Of a stretch of DNA of 64,000 nucleotides, positions 18,865 to 29,030 are shown piece by piece (positions within the stretch are counted from its first letter, which is position 1; each line of letters begins with the position of its first letter). Source of the DNA: Sphingomonas sp. PAMC 26621 (GTDB lineage Bacteria; Pseudomonadota; Alphaproteobacteria; Sphingomonadales; Sphingomonadaceae); contig NZ_AIDW01000022.1 of assembly GCF_000251145.1 (NCBI RefSeq), forward strand, positions 54,805 to 118,804, read 5' to 3'. The position numbers and the translations under genes were made by a program. Under the pieces are notes generated by a model. The model made no database searches. It saw only the letters and a program-made list of their open reading frames with translations, and was not told where the DNA came from.

Positions 18865-19244
18865 TGCAGATCGAAAGCGCGAGCGGGACCGGCCCGGCGA
18901 TCACCGGCTTTTCGGCCAAGGGCTATAAAGTCGAGGCCGGGTCGTTCCGCGGCGTGTACCGCGCGCTGACGATCACGCCCGACGCGGTCGCCGAATGGGA
19001 CGCGCCCGCGCTCGAGACGCTTTCGCCCGAATCGTTCGCCGACCTGCTCGCGATCGATCCGCGCCCCGAGTTCCTCCTCCTCGGCACCGGCGCGACGATG
19101 CAGCGCCCCGCCCCCGCCTTCATCCGCGCGCTCGAGGCGCGGGGGATCGGGGTCGAGGCGATGGACAGCCGTGCGGCGGCCCGTGCCTGGGCCGTGCTGC
19201 GTGGAGAGGGCCGCTGGGTCGTCGGCGCGCTCTATCCGCTTTGA
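18864..19244 (+). CDS. Mth938-like (DUF498/NDUFAF3-type) domain protein
   Basis: A 126-residue soluble protein with the Mth938-like fold: ITGFSAKGYKVEAGSFRG, then EFLLLGTGATMQRP and a C-terminal region ending VGALYPL. The family includes the mitochondrial complex I assembly factor NDUFAF3, which in alphaproteobacteria is often found after secDF. The ATG overlaps the secF stop. The role is probably assembly or membrane insertion of a respiratory or Sec-dependent complex, inferred from family and position. Confidence 0.88.
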   Translation: MQIESASGTGPAITGFSAKGYKVEAGSFRGVYRALTITPDAVAEWDAPALETLSPESFADLLAIDPRPEFLLLGTGATMQRPAPAFIRALEARGIGVEAMDSRAAARAWAVLRGEGRWVVGALYPL

Positions 19245-19364
19245 TCGGCTGACGCGGCGCGCTATTGCTTTGCGGAACATGCGCCTGCGTCTGCGTCTGA
19301 TATGGTGCTTCCCCGGCGAAGGCCACTAGCAGAAGCGCAACGCGAACAGGTCGGGACCGTATCG

Positions 19365-20546
19365 ATGAAATCGCTTGCCGCCATCCTGCTGGCCACCGCC
19401 GCCCCGACCATCGCGGCGGCGCAGGTGCCATCCCCGCCCCCACCGCAGGCTGCGCTCAAATACGTCAGCCCCGACGAATGGCTCTGCCGCCCCGGCCGCA
19501 GCGATGCGTGCTCCGCCAATCAGGACGCGACGATCGTCCGCGCCGACGGATCGCGGACGATCGAACGGTTCGACCGCGACGAGAACCCGAAGTTCGATTG
19601 CTTCTACGTCTATCCGACCGTCTCGGCCGACCCCGCCCCCAATAGCGACATGATCGCCGGCCCCGAGGAAATCGCGGTCGCGGGCAGCCAGGCCGCACGC
19701 TTCACCAAGCATTGCCGCGTGTTCGCGCCGCTGTACCGGCAGGTCACGCTGCTCGCGCTGCGCGAGGCGTTGCAGGGCAAGCCGATGCCCGACGTCCGCG
19801 CGCGCGCCTATGCCGACGTGAAGGCGGCGTGGGACGAATATCTCGCCTATGACAATCACGGCCGCGGCGTCGTGCTGATCGGCCACAGCCAGGGCGCGGG
19901 GCTGCTCAAGGACCTGATGGCGCGCGAGATCGAGGGGAAACCGGTCCAGCGCCAGATCATCTCGCTGATCATCCCCGGCACCAACGTCGCGGTCCCGGTC
20001 GGGAAGGACGTCGGCGGCGACCTCAAGTCGACGCCGTTGTGCCGCAGCAACAAGCAGAGCGGGTGCGTCGTCAGCTACGTCAGCTTCCGCGCGGAGACGC
20101 CGCCGCCCGAGTTCAGCCGCTTCGGGTCGGTCGACCAGCCCGGCATGACCGCCGCCTGCGTCGACCCCGCCGCGCTCGACGGCCAGCCCAAGCCGACCGA
20201 CGCGTATCTCGGCGCGCGCGGCGCCGGGATGGGCAGCGCGCCGCAACCCGCATGGAGCCGCGACGGCGCGCCCGTTACCACGCGCTTCGTCAAGGTCCCG
20301 GGCCTGATCAGCACGCGCTGCGCCACGTCGGGGCGGTTCAGCTATCTCGCGGTGACGACCAACGCCAATCCGGACGACAAGCGCACCGACACGATCGTCG
20401 GCGAGATCCTGCGCGACGGGCACCCGCTCGCGGCGTGGGGGCTTCACCTGATCGACCTGCCGATCGAGATGGGGGATCTGGTCGAACTGACCGAGGATCA
20501 GGCGAAGGCGTGGCTCGCGAAGAACCCGCCCTCACCCGCGGGCTGA
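19365..20546 (+). CDS. DUF3089 family alpha/beta hydrolase, secreted
   Basis: The 393-residue protein has a signal peptide (MKSLAAILLATAAPTIAAAQ). The DUF3089 core includes FDCFYVYPTVS and the nucleophile elbow GHSQGAG with the serine in LIGHSQG. The family is lipase- or esterase-like, but the substrate is unknown. The frame is open to 19302, but the ATG at 19365 at the signal peptide is the better start. Its last 15 bases overlap the tail of the convergent glycosyltransferase gene. Confidence 0.87.
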   Translation: MKSLAAILLATAAPTIAAAQVPSPPPPQAALKYVSPDEWLCRPGRSDACSANQDATIVRADGSRTIERFDRDENPKFDCFYVYPTVSADPAPNSDMIAGPEEIAVAGSQAARFTKHCRVFAPLYRQVTLLALREALQGKPMPDVRARAYADVKAAWDEYLAYDNHGRGVVLIGHSQGAGLLKDLMAREIEGKPVQRQIISLIIPGTNVAVPVGKDVGGDLKSTPLCRSNKQSGCVVSYVSFRAETPPPEFSRFGSVDQPGMTAACVDPAALDGQPKPTDAYLGARGAGMGSAPQPAWSRDGAPVTTRFVKVPGLISTRCATSGRFSYLAVTTNANPDDKRTDTIVGEILRDGHPLAAWGLHLIDLPIEMGDLVELTEDQAKAWLAKNPPSPAG

Positions 20547-21704
20547 CACCAGTCCGGCGAGATGCGCGTAGAGCGCGGCGGTGTTGGCGGGCCAAGTAAA
20601 ACGCGCCGCCCCCCGCCGCACTGCGATCGGATCGGTCGCCTGCGCCAGCACCGCGCGAATCCCCGCCGCGAACGCTTCGGGGGTCCGCGCGACGATGCGC
20701 CCGTATGCGGGGTCACTCACGACCTCGCACGCGCCACCGGCGTCCGCGATCACGATCGGCGTCCCGCAGCCGAGCGCCTCGACCCAGGCGTTGGCGAGCC
20801 CCTCGGAATCGGACGCGAGCGCCATCGCGTCGGCGGCCGCGAGCAGCGCGGGCAGATCGGCATGCGGCACCGATCCGAGCAGCGTCACCCGCCCCGCGAC
20901 CCCGCGTGCTTCCGCCTGCGCCTGAAGCGCGGCGCGTTCCGGCCCCTCGCCTGCGATGATCAGCGTCGCATTGGGAAGCGCGGCGAGCGCGTCGATCACC
21001 ACGTCATGGCGCTTGCGCCGGATCAACGCGCCGAGCGAGACGATCAGCGGACCGACCACCCCGAGCGCGGCCTTGGCACCGCTACGGTCGCCGGGCGCGA
21101 ACCGGTCGAGGTCGACCCCGGTGTGGTGCAGCCGGATCCGCTCGCCCGGCATGCCGAGCGCGATCATGTCGGCGCGCATCGCCTGCGACACCGCAAGCAT
21201 TCCGCCCGCCGCCTGCCCCGCGGCGATCACCTGCCGTGCGGTCGCGGGCGCGCGGCCCCAATGGTGGATGTCCGCGCCACGCGCCTTGATCGACACCGGC
21301 ACGCCGAAATGCCGGCCGAGCGCGATCGCAGCAGGGCCGTCGGGGAAGAAGAATTCGGCATCGATCACGTCGAACGGAAAGTCGCGCCGCAGCGCGGTCA
21401 GCAGCGGGATCAGCGCGCGCGTCAGCGCCCGCGCATGGAACCGCCCGCCGGTCCCGGGAAGCGTGAGAAACCGCGGTCGGCGGACGTCGAGCCCCTTCCA
21501 GCGCTCCTGCCGTGGCACGCCCGCGAGCCCCGCAAAGCGCGTATGGCGCGAGAGCGGCCACGGCGGCAAACCGACCGGCGCGACGACGCGCAGGTCGACG
21601 TCCGGGTGTGCCGCGAGCCCGAGCGTCTGGCGTTCGACGAACACCCCGAAATTGGGCCGCGTCGCATCGGGAAACAGGGTGGCCAGGGTCAGGACGCGGA
21701 GCAT
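20532..21704 (-). CDS. Glycosyltransferase family 4 (GT-B fold)
   Basis: A 390-residue GT4 enzyme has an N-terminal acceptor domain (GVFVERQTLGLAAHPDV) and a C-terminal nucleotide-sugar domain with IIAGEGPERAALQAQA, VTLLGSVPHADLPALLAAAD, and the ExxE-type element SDSEGLANAWVEALGCGTP. It transfers a hexose from a nucleotide sugar onto a glycan or lipid in the cytoplasm. A phosphomannose isomerase gene lies just upstream on the same strand, which would fit a mannose-containing glycan, though a strong hairpin separates the two. Confidence 0.92.
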   Translation of the reverse strand: MLRVLTLATLFPDATRPNFGVFVERQTLGLAAHPDVDLRVVAPVGLPPWPLSRHTRFAGLAGVPRQERWKGLDVRRPRFLTLPGTGGRFHARALTRALIPLLTALRRDFPFDVIDAEFFFPDGPAAIALGRHFGVPVSIKARGADIHHWGRAPATARQVIAAGQAAGGMLAVSQAMRADMIALGMPGERIRLHHTGVDLDRFAPGDRSGAKAALGVVGPLIVSLGALIRRKRHDVVIDALAALPNATLIIAGEGPERAALQAQAEARGVAGRVTLLGSVPHADLPALLAAADAMALASDSEGLANAWVEALGCGTPIVIADAGGACEVVSDPAYGRIVARTPEAFAAGIRAVLAQATDPIAVRRGAARFTWPANTAALYAHLAGLVSARG

Positions 21705-21741
21705 GCCGCCCCGCTACCGGGTTTCCGCCAAAACGAAAAGC

Positions 21742-21780
21742 GGTGCCGTCACCCCGGCGAAACGCGGGGTGACGGCCACC
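21742..21780 (-). terminator. Hairpin between the isomerase and glycosyltransferase genes
   Basis: A 14-bp stem with one bulged base (21742-21755 with 21766-21780) lies just past the isomerase stop codon. There is no T-run. It probably attenuates transcription between the two co-directional genes. Confidence 0.5.
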
Positions 21781-21786
21781 GGGGAA

Positions 21787-22611
21787 TCAGATCCGCTTCG
21801 ATCCCGGATACGCCAGTGCCAGATCGCTCCCCGCATCCGCCTTGATCTCGCAGCGCCCCTCGAGCGTCAGGCATTCGCCCGCCTTGAACGCAACGCCATC
21901 TGCGACCCCCGCGCCGGTCAGCGGCACCAGCCACCCGGTCAGCCCCGCGGGGAGATCGACCACGCGCTCGCCCCCGGCGAAGCGCTCGATCACGAATTTC
22001 GGCCCCTCGGCAAGCACCTGATGATCCTTGCCGTCCTGCGGCGGGGTCGGCAGCGGGACGAACGGCTCGGGATCGGAAACCTTGACCCCGGCATCGAGAT
22101 GCAATTCACGGTCGCTGCCGTAGTCGTACAGCCGGTACGTCAGGTCGACATTCTGCTGGATCTCGACCACCGTGATCCCCGCGCCGATCGCATGGACCGT
22201 GCCCGCCTCGGAATAATAGAAATCGCCCGCCTTCACCGGCTTCCAGTCGAGCAGATGCTCGATCGAGCCGTCGAGCGACGCCGCGCGCAGTTCGTCCGAG
22301 GTCATCGGCTTGAGCGTGCCGAGCGCGATCGTCGAATCGGGTTCCGCCGCGAGGATGATCCACGCCTCGTCCTTGCCGCGCGGATAGCCCGCCGCTTGTG
22401 CCGCGGCATCGTCGGGATGGACCTGGACCGACAGTTTTTCGCTCGTGAAAAGATACTTTACGAGCAGGTCGGGCTCGCCCGCATGCGGAGTCTGGAACCA
22501 CACCTCGCCGATCTTCTCGCCGTCCGCCGCCGGATCGGGAAAACCGGGCCACAGCGTGTGGCGTCCCCAAGGCTTTTCAACGCGTTTGGTGGCGAGCAAG
22601 GTGGCGGTCAC
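21787..22611 (-). CDS. Class I mannose-6-phosphate isomerase (cupin)
   Basis: A 274-residue cupin-fold phosphomannose isomerase that interconverts fructose-6-P and mannose-6-P, feeding GDP-mannose and glycan synthesis. Motifs are VEKPWGRHTLWPGF, EVWFQTP, SEKLSVQVHPDDAAA with the zinc-binding Gln/His, GKDEAWIIL, and SEAGTVHAIGAGITVVEIQQ. It is shorter than the E. coli enzyme and belongs to the compact class I forms. The chosen GTG at 22611 follows AGGAG by about 9 bases; an upstream ATG at 22638 has no good ribosome-binding site. Confidence 0.9.
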   Translation of the reverse strand: MTATLLATKRVEKPWGRHTLWPGFPDPAADGEKIGEVWFQTPHAGEPDLLVKYLFTSEKLSVQVHPDDAAAQAAGYPRGKDEAWIILAAEPDSTIALGTLKPMTSDELRAASLDGSIEHLLDWKPVKAGDFYYSEAGTVHAIGAGITVVEIQQNVDLTYRLYDYGSDRELHLDAGVKVSDPEPFVPLPTPPQDGKDHQVLAEGPKFVIERFAGGERVVDLPAGLTGWLVPLTGAGVADGVAFKAGECLTLEGRCEIKADAGSDLALAYPGSKRI

Positions 22612-22781
22612 GGGTTTGTGTCTCCTGAAGCGATTCATGTCGCAAACGCAGCATTCGCGCGAAGTGATCCGCGCCTGCCGAGAAACGATCAAGCAAAAAG
22701 CGCCGGGCGGAAGCCGCGCCGGGGGAAACCCCGCCGAAAAACATTGTTCGCGCCTCCACGCTTCGGCTAAGACCGGCCCCG

Positions 22782-23726
22782 ATGCGTACCCCACATGCCC
22801 GCTCGCCCCTGTTTCGTGCCACAGCGCTCGCGCTGATCGCCGCCACCGCCTTCACCACCGCAGGCTGCGCGAAGCGTGGCAAGTCCGATATCCCGTATAT
22901 CGCGCGCGACGTCGGCACGCTGTACACGACCGCGCGCCAGCGGCTCGACAATGGCGATTACAAGATCGCGGCGGCGCTGTTCGACGAGGTCGAGCGCCAG
23001 CACCCCTATTCGGTGTGGGCCCGCCGCGCGCAGTTGATGAGCGCGTTCAGCTATTATCTCGCGCATGATTACACCGCCTCGATCCTGTCGGCGCAGCGCT
23101 TCCTGTCGGTCCACCCGGGCAACCGCGACGCGCCTTATGCCTATTACCTCGTCTCGCTCGGCTATTACGAGCAGATCAGCGACGTCACGCGCGACCAGAA
23201 GATCACGCAGCAGGCGCTCGATTCGCTCGGCGAACTGACGCGGCGCTATCCCAACACCAAATATGCCGCCGACGCGCGGCTCAAGATCGATCTCGTCCGG
23301 GATCACCTCGCGGGCAAGGAAATGGAAATCGGCCGCTTCTACGAGCGTCGCGGCCTGTGGCTCGCCGCCGACGGCCGGTTCCGTCACGTGGTCGAGGATT
23401 ATCAGACCACCACGCACGCGCCCGAGGCGCTGATGCGCTTGACCGAGACGTCGCTCGCGCTCGGCGTGCCGGACGAGGCGCGCAAGGCCGCCGCGGTGCT
23501 CGGCGCGAACTATCCCGGCACGCAATGGTATGAGCGCGCGTACAAGCTGTCGCAGGAACATCCCCCCGTCGCGGTCGCCGCGATTGCGCCGGGCCAGCCG
23601 ATCGTCCCGCTCAACAGCACGCTCAGCATCCCGACCAAGTCGAAGGAGATCAACCGCGACACGCGCGCGGCGCCGGTCACCAACGGATCGTCGACCAACC
23701 CGGGCAACCCCAACCCGGGCCAGTAG
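22782..23726 (+). CDS. bamD: Outer membrane assembly lipoprotein BamD
   Basis: The 314-residue lipoprotein has a lipobox ending FTTAGC with acylated C29, then TPR repeats typical of BamD (LYTTARQRLDNGDYKIAAAL, HPYSVWARRAQLMSAFSYY, RRYPNTKYAADARLKIDL). It is an essential part of the BAM complex that folds beta-barrel proteins into the outer membrane. This makes sense in a genome with many TonB receptors. The C-terminal 60 residues are Pro/Asn-rich and disordered. recN follows 82 bases downstream. Confidence 0.95.
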   Translation: MRTPHARSPLFRATALALIAATAFTTAGCAKRGKSDIPYIARDVGTLYTTARQRLDNGDYKIAAALFDEVERQHPYSVWARRAQLMSAFSYYLAHDYTASILSAQRFLSVHPGNRDAPYAYYLVSLGYYEQISDVTRDQKITQQALDSLGELTRRYPNTKYAADARLKIDLVRDHLAGKEMEIGRFYERRGLWLAADGRFRHVVEDYQTTTHAPEALMRLTETSLALGVPDEARKAAAVLGANYPGTQWYERAYKLSQEHPPVAVAAIAPGQPIVPLNSTLSIPTKSKEINRDTRAAPVTNGSSTNPGNPNPGQ

Positions 23727-23808
23727 GCCCGGTGCAGCGCGTTCCGCCGCGGCCGGATGCAAAGAACAATTCCGGAACGCCGCGGGATAGGCTAGAGGCG
23801 ACGGCACG

Positions 23809-25473
23809 ATGCTGATTTCGCTGTCCATTCGCGACGTCGTCCTGATCGAAGCGCTCGATTTGCACTTCGTCGAAGGGCTTGGCGTGCTCACCGGGGAAAC
23901 CGGCGCGGGCAAGTCGATCCTGCTCGATGCGCTCGGCCTCGCGCTCGGCGGGCGCGGCGAGGCGGGCCTCGTCCGGCAGGGCGCGACGCAGGCGGTCGTC
24001 ACCGCGACCTTCGACACCCCCGCCCCCGATGGCCCGATCGCGGCAGCGCTCGCCGAGAACGGGTTCGACAGCGATCCCGGCGAACCGCTGTTGATCCGCC
24101 GCATCGTCAAGGCCGATGGCGGCAGCCGCGCGTTCGTCAACGATCAGCCCGCCTCCGCCGGTCTGCTGCGCGAGATGGCGCAGCATCTGGTCGAGATCCA
24201 CGGCCAGCATGACGACCGGGGTCTGCTCAATGCGCGCGGGCATCGCGCCTTGCTCGATTCGTTCGGCCGCGTCGATACCGCCGCCACCGCAGCCGCCTAC
24301 AAGGCATGGCGCGCCGCCGAAGGCGCGCTCGCGACCGCACATGCGACGATCGAGACCGCGGCACGCGACCGCGAATGGCTCGAGCACAGCGTCGCCGAAT
24401 TGCGCGCGCTCTCCCCCGAACCGGGCGAGGAGGAAACCCTTGCCGAACGCCGCCGCTCGATGCAGCGTTCGGAGAAGATCGCCGACGATCTGTCCGCGAT
24501 CGAGAACTGGCTCGAGGGGTCCGATGGCGGCCTTGCGCAGCTCCGCCAGGCCGCACGCGTGCTCGAACGCGTCGCAGAGGATCATGCGTCGCTGGCCGAA
24601 GCGCTCGCCGCGATCGATCGCGCGGTGATCGAGGGTGCGGTCGCCGAGGAACAGTTGCGGATCGCCAAGACCGACCTGTGGTTCGATCCGTCCGCGCTCG
24701 AGGATGACGAGACGCGCCTGTTCGAATTGCGCGGGATGGCGCGCAAGCACCGCGTCCAGCCCGACGAGCTGGCGGATCTCGCCGCGGACCTGGAGGCGAA
24801 ACTCACCGCGCTCGATGCGGGCGAGGAAGGCATCGCCGCGCTCGAACGCAAGCTCGCGACCGCGCGCGCCGACTTCGACCGCGCCGCCACCACGCTGACC
24901 AAGGCGCGCACCGCCGCCGCCGAGCGACTCGACGCCGCCGTGCGGGGCGAGCTCGCACCGCTCAAGCTGGATGCCGCACGGTTCCGCACCGTCGTCGCCC
25001 CGGCCTCTGCGGACGCATGGTCGAGCGCGGGCAAGGACCGGGTCGAGTTCGAGATTTCGACCAACCCCGGCGCGCCGTTCGCACCGCTCGTCAAGATCGC
25101 CAGCGGCGGCGAATTGTCGCGCTTCATCCTCGCGCTCAAGGTCGCGCTTGCCGAACAGGGCAGTGCGGCGACGATGATCTTCGACGAGATCGACCGCGGC
25201 GTCGGCGGCGCGGTGGCGAGCGCGATCGGCGACCGACTCGCGCGGCTCGCGGGGGGCACGCAGGTGCTCGTCGTCACGCACAGCCCGCAGGTCGCGGCAC
25301 GCGGCGCGCAGCATCTGCTGATCGCCAAGCGGCATGACGGCGTGGTCACCCGCACGGGCGTCACCGCGCTCGACGATGCCGACCGCCGCGAGGAAATCGC
25401 GCGGATGCTGTCGGGTGCGGAGATCACCCCCGAAGCGCGCGCGCAGGCGGACCGGTTGCTCGAGACGGTGTAG
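23809..25473 (+). CDS. recN: DNA repair protein RecN
   Basis: The 554-residue SMC-like ATPase has an N-terminal Walker A GETGAGKSILLDAL with K35, a Q-loop region near IHGQHDD, and a central coiled coil (about residues 160-370). The C-terminal signature is SGGELSRFILALKVAL, with Walker B ATMIFDEIDRGVGG. RecN tethers broken DNA ends during double-strand-break repair. Length and domain order are standard. Confidence 0.96.
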   Translation: MLISLSIRDVVLIEALDLHFVEGLGVLTGETGAGKSILLDALGLALGGRGEAGLVRQGATQAVVTATFDTPAPDGPIAAALAENGFDSDPGEPLLIRRIVKADGGSRAFVNDQPASAGLLREMAQHLVEIHGQHDDRGLLNARGHRALLDSFGRVDTAATAAAYKAWRAAEGALATAHATIETAARDREWLEHSVAELRALSPEPGEEETLAERRRSMQRSEKIADDLSAIENWLEGSDGGLAQLRQAARVLERVAEDHASLAEALAAIDRAVIEGAVAEEQLRIAKTDLWFDPSALEDDETRLFELRGMARKHRVQPDELADLAADLEAKLTALDAGEEGIAALERKLATARADFDRAATTLTKARTAAAERLDAAVRGELAPLKLDAARFRTVVAPASADAWSSAGKDRVEFEISTNPGAPFAPLVKIASGGELSRFILALKVALAEQGSAATMIFDEIDRGVGGAVASAIGDRLARLAGGTQVLVVTHSPQVAARGAQHLLIAKRHDGVVTRTGVTALDDADRREEIARMLSGAEITPEARAQADRLLETV

Positions 25474-25553
25474 CGCGGGCGCTGCCGCGTCGCCTGAACC
25501 CTGCCCGTCAGGCCCCTACGCTCGGCGGGATGCGGCCTTTCCAACGCCCCCGG

Positions 25554-25883
25554 TCAGAACGGAATCGTCACCGTCACCATCACGCGTTTGTCGTTCAGCC
25601 GACCGGGCGTGGTGTACAGATTCCCCCGCACCCCCTTTCCCAGATCGACCCCGATCCCCGGGCCGCCCACCCCCGCATAGCGTTCGGGTAGCGTCTTCAG
25701 CCGGTATTTCTCAGCGGCGTCGCGCGTGCCGCACACCACGATGTCGCCTCCGGGCTCCCCCGCGGGACAGGTGGAGGGCCGCCACGGCGGTGGCAAATCG
25801 ACCGTCTTGCGCGAGTCCGCCGCCGGTGCGGGCGGGGCCGCCAGTTGCAGGACAGCAACGATCGGAAGGATCGGAAGCATCAT
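25554..25883 (-). CDS. Short secreted protein, unknown
   Basis: A 109-residue protein has a short signal peptide (LPIVAVLQLAAPPAPAAD), two cysteines (STCPAGE and DIVVCGT) that could form one disulphide, and a glycine-rich GVGGPGIGVDLG segment. Small proteins with a DIVVCG motif are common in sphingomonads and are annotated only as hypothetical. Convergent with recN. Confidence 0.65.
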   Translation of the reverse strand: MMLPILPIVAVLQLAAPPAPAADSRKTVDLPPPWRPSTCPAGEPGGDIVVCGTRDAAEKYRLKTLPERYAGVGGPGIGVDLGKGVRGNLYTTPGRLNDKRVMVTVTIPF

Positions 25884-26248
25884 AAACCGTTCTCCGCGCG
25901 GCCAATCGTGCCGAGGCTATGGTAGATCGCGTGGTCCCGCAATCGCCGACCAAGCAAAAGCCGCGACAAGCCCGTAATAACCTGCTACACCACCCAAATC
26001 GCGCGACACCGCTCCCAAGCATCGCGCGGCTGAGAGACGTACCGCGCTCCCGCTTGTTACCCCGGACGCGCTTCGTGTTTCTCGACTTTTCTCTTTCAGG
26101 TCAGCCTGTTCGCAGCGGTTTTTCCGCGCACGGTTGATCAAACGCCATCGGGTGCGCCGGCCGGGGCCGGACGACGCACTCGTCTTCGATCTCGGCCCCA
26201 TCCGGATGCTGCCCAAGAGGGGTACCGTCCGGGCTTAAGGAATACGTT
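25884..26248 (+). promoter_or_regulatory. Gene-free leader region upstream of the cold-shock gene
   Basis: This 365-base stretch has no convincing gene; a 72-codon frame at 25919-26137 looks like chance. It should contain the promoter and a 5' UTR of the cold-shock gene. Long structured leaders that act as RNA thermosensors are known for csp mRNAs. An AAGGA lies 7 bases before the ATG. I could not identify specific promoter hexamers. Confidence 0.4.
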
Positions 26249-26455
26249 ATGGCTATCGGCACAGTTAAGTTCTTCAACGCCGACAAGGGTTATGGTTTCA
26301 TCGCGCCTGAGGGCGGCGGTGGTGATGCGTTCGTCCACATCAGCGCAGTGGAAGCTGCCGGTATGGCAACGCTCGATCGCGACCAGCGCGTCTCGTACGA
26401 GCTGGAAGAAGATCGTCGCGGCAAGGTCTCGGCTGTAAAGCTCGCCCAGGCCTGA
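26249..26455 (+). CDS. cspA: Cold-shock domain protein
   Basis: A 68-residue single cold-shock domain contains the RNA-binding motifs RNP1 (KGYGFIAP) and RNP2 (DAFVHI), starting MAIGTVKFFNADKGYGF. It is an RNA chaperone that melts secondary structure, either cold-induced or constitutive. Normal length for the family. A 365-base gene-free region lies upstream and a hairpin follows at 26472-26496. Confidence 0.96.
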   Translation: MAIGTVKFFNADKGYGFIAPEGGGGDAFVHISAVEAAGMATLDRDQRVSYELEEDRRGKVSAVKLAQA

Positions 26456-26471
26456 TCGGTTTACGATCCGG

Positions 26472-26496
26472 GGGTGTCGCCGTCACGGCGGCACCC
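26472..26496 (+). terminator. Hairpin downstream of the cold-shock gene
   Basis: An 11-bp stem (26472-26482 with 26486-26496, one G-U pair) closes a 3-base loop 16 bases after the stop codon. The T-run is minimal, so this is a probable rather than certain terminator. Confidence 0.5.
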
Positions 26497-26757
26497 TTGC
26501 TCGCTTCACGGTGGGCTCGTTCCTTTCATGCGTGGAGACCTCCGACGAACACTACAGCCCTGTTCTATCGCGATCGTGCCCGCCAGGCCGAAACCGATGC
26601 ATCCGCCGCCACGCTCGACAATGTCCGCAGCCGCTGGTTGCGCGCCGCCAAGGCATGGGACGAAATGGCCTCCCGCGCGGAAAAGACCGCCGAGCGCCGA
26701 TCGACCAACGAGGAAGCCAAGCATCTCGCCGAAATGGACGCGAGCGAAGACGATTGA
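26497..26757 (+). CDS. Small helical protein, unknown
   Basis: The 86-residue frame ends with a charged, amphipathic helical region (LFYRDRARQAETDASAATLD, then AAKAWDEMASRAEKTAERRS). This is protein-like and resembles short hypothetical proteins of sphingomonads. The start is doubtful: the only common start codon in frame is a TTG at 26497, right after the csp hairpin, and translation may begin later. It lies 38 bases upstream of ligA. Confidence 0.5.
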   Translation: MLASRWARSFHAWRPPTNTTALFYRDRARQAETDASAATLDNVRSRWLRAAKAWDEMASRAEKTAERRSTNEEAKHLAEMDASEDD

Positions 26758-26762
26758 CTTGA

Positions 26763-28865
<2,103 letters not shown>

Positions 28866-29030
28866 TGCTTTTTTGCAACGCACCATGAACGGATTGTAAT
28901 CTTCCATTAAGTTCCCTCGAAACTGTCATCCAACCGAAATATTTCCCGTGCAGGGGCACGGACAAGACGATGCGGACAGGGTCACAGGCCCACCGCGATC
29001 GCTTTTTCCGAGATCCTGTAGGGGGACACT

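Noticed and set aside
25919..26137. Possible 72-codon gene upstream of the cold-shock gene
   Set aside because: No ribosome-binding site, no domain and unbiased codon use; more likely leader sequence.
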